A stretch of DNA of 64,000 nucleotides from Pantoea alhagi (lineage in GTDB: Bacteria; Pseudomonadota; Gammaproteobacteria; Enterobacterales; Enterobacteriaceae): contig NZ_CP019706.1 in assembly GCF_002101395.1 (NCBI RefSeq), positions 2,852,001 through 2,916,000 on the forward strand. Direction: 5' to 3'. Shown here in pieces: positions 60,506 through 64,000 of the stretch. The stretch's first letter is position 1; each line of letters starts with the position of its first letter. The translations under genes and the position numbers were made by a program. Below the pieces are notes generated by a model. It worked only from the letters and a program-made list of their open reading frames with translations. It was not told where the DNA came from and made no database searches.

Positions 60506-60804
60506 TCCCTCTACAACATGGACTGATTCTGGCAGCCATACTGTTTGTCCTCGGACTCACGTCGCTGGTGCTGCGTCGTAATCTGCTGTTTATGTTAATC
60601 GGTCTGGAAATCATGATTAACGCCTCGGCTCTGGCGTTAGTGGTGGCGGGAAGCTACTGGGGGCAAGCAGATGGTCAGGTGATGTATATCCTGGCGATCA
60701 GCCTTGCCGCAGCGGAGGCCAGCATTGGCCTGGCGCTGTTGCTGCAGCTCTACCGCCGTCGTCAAACCCTGAACATTGACACAGTGAGCGAGATGCGCGG
60801 ATGA
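60502..60804 (+). CDS. nuoK: NADH-quinone oxidoreductase subunit K
   Basis: The 100-aa, three-segment membrane subunit, homologous to MrpC, contains the conserved Glu in MLIGLEIMINASALALV (near 31-47) and a second in LAAAEASIGLALLLQLYR. The length equals E. coli NuoK. It overlaps nuoJ and nuoL by ATGA. Confidence 0.98.
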   Translation: MIPLQHGLILAAILFVLGLTSLVLRRNLLFMLIGLEIMINASALALVVAGSYWGQADGQVMYILAISLAAAEASIGLALLLQLYRRRQTLNIDTVSEMRG

Positions 60805-62636
60805 ATCTTCTTTACTTAACCATACTGCTTCCGCTGATCGGCTTTTTGCTGCTGGCGTTTTCCCGCGGCCGCTGGTCAGAAAACCTGTCTGCTACTGTTG
60901 GCGTGGGTTCAATCGGGCTGGCGGCGCTGGTCACTGCCTGGGTCGGCATCGATTTCTTTAACCATGATCGTACGCTGTTTACCCAGGCGTTGTGGACCTG
61001 GATGCATGTCGGTAACTTTAATATCGGTGTAACCCTGACGCTGGATGGTCTCTCACTGACCATGTTGTCGGTGGTAACCGGCGTCGGCTTCTTTATTCAC
61101 ATGTTCGCCTCCTGGTATATGCGTGGGGAAGAGGGTTATTCGCGCTTCTTCGCCTATACCAACCTGTTTATCGCCAGCATGGTGGTTCTGGTACTGGCCG
61201 ATAACCTGTTGCTGATGTATCTCGGCTGGGAAGGCGTGGGCCTCTGTTCTTATCTGCTGATTGGTTTCTATTACACCAATCCGGATAACGGCAAGGCGGC
61301 GATGAAGGCGTTTATCATTACCCGCGTGGGTGATGTGTTCCTCGCCTTTGCGCTGTTCATTCTCTATAACGAGCTGGGCACGCTGAACTTCCGTGAAATG
61401 GTCGAGCTGGCACCCGCGCACTTCGCTGCTGATAACCATATGCTGCAGTGGGCAACGCTGATGCTGTTGGGCGGCGCGGTCGGTAAATCGGCGCAGCTGC
61501 CGTTGCAGACCTGGCTTGCTGATGCGATGGCGGGTCCGACGCCGGTTTCGGCGTTGATCCACGCGGCAACCATGGTGACCGCGGGCGTTTATCTGATCGC
61601 CCGTACCCATGGGCTGTTCCTGATGACGCCGGAAGTGCTGCATCTGGTGGGTATCGTTGGTGCGGTGACGCTGGTGCTGGCAGGTTTTGCGGCGCTGGTA
61701 CAGACCGATATCAAACGTGTACTGGCCTATTCCACCATGAGCCAGATCGGTTATATGTTCCTGGCGTTGGGCGTTCAGGCATGGGATGCCGCTATTTTCC
61801 ACCTGATGACTCACGCCTTCTTTAAAGCGCTGCTGTTCCTTTCTTCCGGTTCGGTGATTCTGGCCTGCCACCATGAGCAGAACATTTTCAAAATGGGCGG
61901 CCTGCGTAAAAGCATTCCGCTGGTTTATGTCTGCTTCCTGGTGGGGGGGGCGGCGCTGGCTGCGCTGCCGCTGGTTACCGCTGGCTTCTACAGTAAGGAT
62001 GAGATCCTGTTCGGCGCACTGGCGAACGGGCATGTCAATCTGATGGTTGCCGGTTTAGTCGGTGCTTTCCTGACCTCGATTTACACCTTCCGCATGATCT
62101 TTATCGTGTTTCACGGTGAAGAGAAAATTCATGCGCATGCAGGCAAAGGGATCACGCATCATCTGCCTCTTATCGTGCTGCTGGTTCTTTCCACCTTTAT
62201 TGGCGCGCTGATTACGCCGCCGCTGGCTGGCGTACTGCCAGCCAGCGAACATGGCGAAGCGGGTAAAATGGGGCTGGAAATTGCGTCGGGCGTGGTAGCC
62301 ATCGTCGGCATTCTGATTGCCGCCTGGCTCTGGCTCGGCAAGCGTACGCTGGTAACCAGCGTGGCGCGCAGCGCTCCGGGGCGTTTCTTCGGCACCTGGT
62401 GGTTCGCCGCATGGGGCTTCGACTGGCTGTATGACAAAATTTTCGTTAAGCCTTATTTAGGCATCGCCTGGCTGCTGTCACGCGATCCGCTGAATATGCT
62501 GCTGAATACGCCGGCTCTGGTATCACGCCTGGCGAATAAAGGGCTGGCGGTAAGCGAAAATGGTTATCTGCGCTGGTACGTCGCTTCCATGAGCATCGGT
62601 GCCGTTGTGGTGCTGGCGTTGCTGCTGGTGATGTAA
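60801..62636 (+). CDS. nuoL: NADH-quinone oxidoreductase subunit L
   Basis: The 611-aa antiporter-like proton-pumping subunit has about 14-16 hydrophobic segments and the long C-terminal lateral helix. Key motifs are LMYLGWEGVGLCSYLLIGFY (near 136-155, with the conserved Glu), the Lys in KSAQLPLQTWLADAMAGPTP (near 229-248) and HLMTHAFFKALLFLSSGS (near 334-351). A run of eight G bases lies at 61943-61950 within the Val-Gly-Gly-Ala codons; the frame is intact. Confidence 0.98.
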   Translation: MNLLYLTILLPLIGFLLLAFSRGRWSENLSATVGVGSIGLAALVTAWVGIDFFNHDRTLFTQALWTWMHVGNFNIGVTLTLDGLSLTMLSVVTGVGFFIHMFASWYMRGEEGYSRFFAYTNLFIASMVVLVLADNLLLMYLGWEGVGLCSYLLIGFYYTNPDNGKAAMKAFIITRVGDVFLAFALFILYNELGTLNFREMVELAPAHFAADNHMLQWATLMLLGGAVGKSAQLPLQTWLADAMAGPTPVSALIHAATMVTAGVYLIARTHGLFLMTPEVLHLVGIVGAVTLVLAGFAALVQTDIKRVLAYSTMSQIGYMFLALGVQAWDAAIFHLMTHAFFKALLFLSSGSVILACHHEQNIFKMGGLRKSIPLVYVCFLVGGAALAALPLVTAGFYSKDEILFGALANGHVNLMVAGLVGAFLTSIYTFRMIFIVFHGEEKIHAHAGKGITHHLPLIVLLVLSTFIGALITPPLAGVLPASEHGEAGKMGLEIASGVVAIVGILIAAWLWLGKRTLVTSVARSAPGRFFGTWWFAAWGFDWLYDKIFVKPYLGIAWLLSRDPLNMLLNTPALVSRLANKGLAVSENGYLRWYVASMSIGAVVVLALLLVM

Positions 62637-62762
62637 GGTTAGTGAGCGGGATGCGGCGTTGCTGCCTCCCACCCGATAAGCTTGTGAAAAAACCTGAGGT
62701 TGGGCTGACCGGTTATCTTTGCCGGCGGCTCATGCAGGACTAGAAAAGGGACCGTAACCGCC
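62637..62762 (+). other. nuoL-nuoM spacer
   Basis: The 126-bp gap holds a small palindrome AACCTGAGGTT (about 62692-62702). The stretch GCGGCGTTGCTGCCTCCCAC (62653-62672) resembles part of the reverse complement of the nuoF-nuoG repeat (GCGGTGTTGGCTGCCTTCAC). It may be a decayed repeat copy in opposite orientation. The nuoM ribosome site lies at its end. Confidence 0.35.
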
Positions 62763-64000
62763 ATGTTATTACCTTGGCTAATTGTTATCCCATTTGTTGG
62801 CGGCTTTCTGTGCTGGCTCGCTGAGCGCTTAGGCGCGAAGACGCCGCGCTGGATTGCGCTGATTACAATGGGCTTGACGCTGGCGCTTTCACTGCAGCTC
62901 TGGTTGCAGGGAGGCTATTCACTGACCCAGGCGGCAGGTTTGCCGCAGTGGCAATCTGAGTTCTCCGTTCCCTGGATCCCGCGCTTCGGCATCGCTTTCC
63001 ACCTTGCACTGGATGGCCTGTCGCTGCTGATGGTGGTGCTGACTGGCCTGCTGGGCCTGATGGCAGTGCTCTGTTCCTGGAATGAAATTGAGAAATATCA
63101 GGGCTTTTTCCACCTCAATCTGATGTGGATCCTCGGTGGCGTTATCGGCGTGTTCCTTGCCATCGATATGTTCCTGTTCTTTTTCTTCTGGGAAATGATG
63201 CTGGTGCCGATGTACTTCCTCATCGCGCTCTGGGGTCATAAGGCATCGGACGGGAAAACCCGTATCACTGCCGCCACCAAATTCTTCATTTATACCCAGT
63301 CCTCTGGCCTGGTAATGTTGATTGCGATTCTTGGCCTGGTGTTTGTGCATTACCGCGCGACCGGCGTCTGGACGTTTAACTATGAAGAGTTGCTGCACAC
63401 TCCAATGTCACGTGGCGTGGAGTATCTGCTGATGCTCGGCTTCTTTATCGCCTTTGCGGTAAAAATGCCGGTGGTGCCGCTACATGGCTGGTTGCCGGAT
63501 GCGCACAGCCAGGCACCAACCGCCGGTTCCGTGGACCTGGCCGGGATCCTGCTCAAAACCGCCGCTTACGGTCTGCTGCGCTTTAGCCTGCCGCTGTTCC
63601 CGAATGCGTCGGCGGAGTTTGCGCCTGTTGCAATGTGGCTGGGGATTATCGGTATTTTCTATGGCGCATGGATGGCGTTCTCACAAACCGATATCAAACG
63701 CCTGATCGCCTACACCTCGATTTCCCATATGGGCTTCGTGCTGATCGCCATCTATACCGGCAACCAGCTCGCTTTCCAGGGCGCGGTGGTGCAGATGATT
63801 GCGCATGGCCTGTCGGCTGCGGCGCTGTTTATCCTGTGCGGCCAGCTTTATGAGCGCCTGCATACACGTGATATGCGTGAGATGGGTGGTCTGTGGTCAC
63901 GCCTGAAGTGGATACCGGGTCTGTCGCTGTTCTTTGCGGTGGCCAACCTTGGCATGCCGGGCACCGGTAACTTTGCTGGCGAATTTATGATTCTGACCGG
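62763..64000 (+). CDS. nuoM: NADH-quinone oxidoreductase subunit M (3' end outside window)
   Basis: An uninterrupted frame of 412 codons runs from the ATG at 62763 (MLLPWLIVIPFVGGF) to the window end; E. coli NuoM has 509 aa, so the last fifth is missing. Antiporter-like motifs are present: FFWEMMLVPMYFLIALWG (with the conserved Glu, near 140-157) and KMPVVPLHGWLPDAHSQAPT (near 234-253). It is the second proton-pumping subunit, next to NuoL; nuoN would follow. Confidence 0.97.
   Translation, partial: MLLPWLIVIPFVGGFLCWLAERLGAKTPRWIALITMGLTLALSLQLWLQGGYSLTQAAGLPQWQSEFSVPWIPRFGIAFHLALDGLSLLMVVLTGLLGLMAVLCSWNEIEKYQGFFHLNLMWILGGVIGVFLAIDMFLFFFFWEMMLVPMYFLIALWGHKASDGKTRITAATKFFIYTQSSGLVMLIAILGLVFVHYRATGVWTFNYEELLHTPMSRGVEYLLMLGFFIAFAVKMPVVPLHGWLPDAHSQAPTAGSVDLAGILLKTAAYGLLRFSLPLFPNASAEFAPVAMWLGIIGIFYGAWMAFSQTDIKRLIAYTSISHMGFVLIAIYTGNQLAFQGAVVQMIAHGLSAAALFILCGQLYERLHTRDMREMGGLWSRLKWIPGLSLFFAVANLGMPGTGNFAGEFMILT

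Noticed and set aside
61053..62033. 326-codon minus-strand open frame inside nuoL
   Set aside because: Antisense to conserved nuoL; composition (Gln, His, Arg) is that of reversed codons of a hydrophobic protein.

Overview
This 64 kb window is a chromosomal segment of a gamma-proteobacterium of the order Enterobacterales. The core gene order (yfcJ-like, flk, pdxB-usg-truA-dedA-accD-folC-dedD-cvpA-purF, ubiX, hisJQMP, yfcH, yfcF, yfcD, pta-ackA, yfbV-yfbU-yfbT-yfbS/yfbR-alaA, lrhA, nuoA to nuoM) follows the E. coli/Salmonella backbone. Accessory genes and losses (no argT, folX, yfcG, yfcE or yfcC) fit Erwiniaceae such as Pantoea, Mixta or Erwinia better than E. coli itself. That placement is inferred from synteny and protein similarity recalled from memory; no search was run. 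Base composition looks GC-moderate in the genes, with one strikingly AT-rich gap at about 15.1-16.2 kb.

Layout. 0-5.8 kb: tail of an MFS transporter, a MocR/rhodanese divergent pair, flk, and an EamA exporter with a divergent AraC regulator. 5.9-15 kb: the conserved pdxB-to-purF block, covering PLP synthesis, tRNA pseudouridylation, acetyl-CoA carboxylase beta subunit, folylpolyglutamate synthase, a SPOR-domain division protein, and cvpA-purF with a clear PurR box. 15-25.4 kb: an accessory block between purF and ubiX. It holds an AT-rich gap with a 28-codon hydrophobic ORF, a 574-aa PilZ plus degenerate HD-GYP protein behind three regularly spaced palindromes, a zeta-like kinase behind a regulator remnant, Lrp-AzlCD, GST-TetR, and AKR-MFS with a divergent LysR. 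25.4-31.7 kb: ubiX, a basic amino acid ABC transporter with a sigma-54/NtrC promoter, then yfcH, yfcF and yfcD.

31.7-37.1 kb: a LacI regulator divergent from PTS IIA-IIB-IIC (UlaA type) and a split transketolase, with two operators and a CRP site between them. 37.1-47.9 kb: a membrane protein of unknown function, pta-ackA, yfbV, yfbU, yfbT, yfbS, yfbR, alaA. 47.9-64 kb: lrhA and the complex I operon nuoA-M (nuoM cut by the window end). The nuo operon is interrupted between nuoF and nuoG by two tandem 122-bp copies of a palindromic intergenic repeat.

Most of the window is ordinary housekeeping sequence. The least explained items are the PilZ/pseudo-HD-GYP protein with its palindrome array, the PTS-transketolase operon of unknown substrate, and the repeat pair inside nuo.
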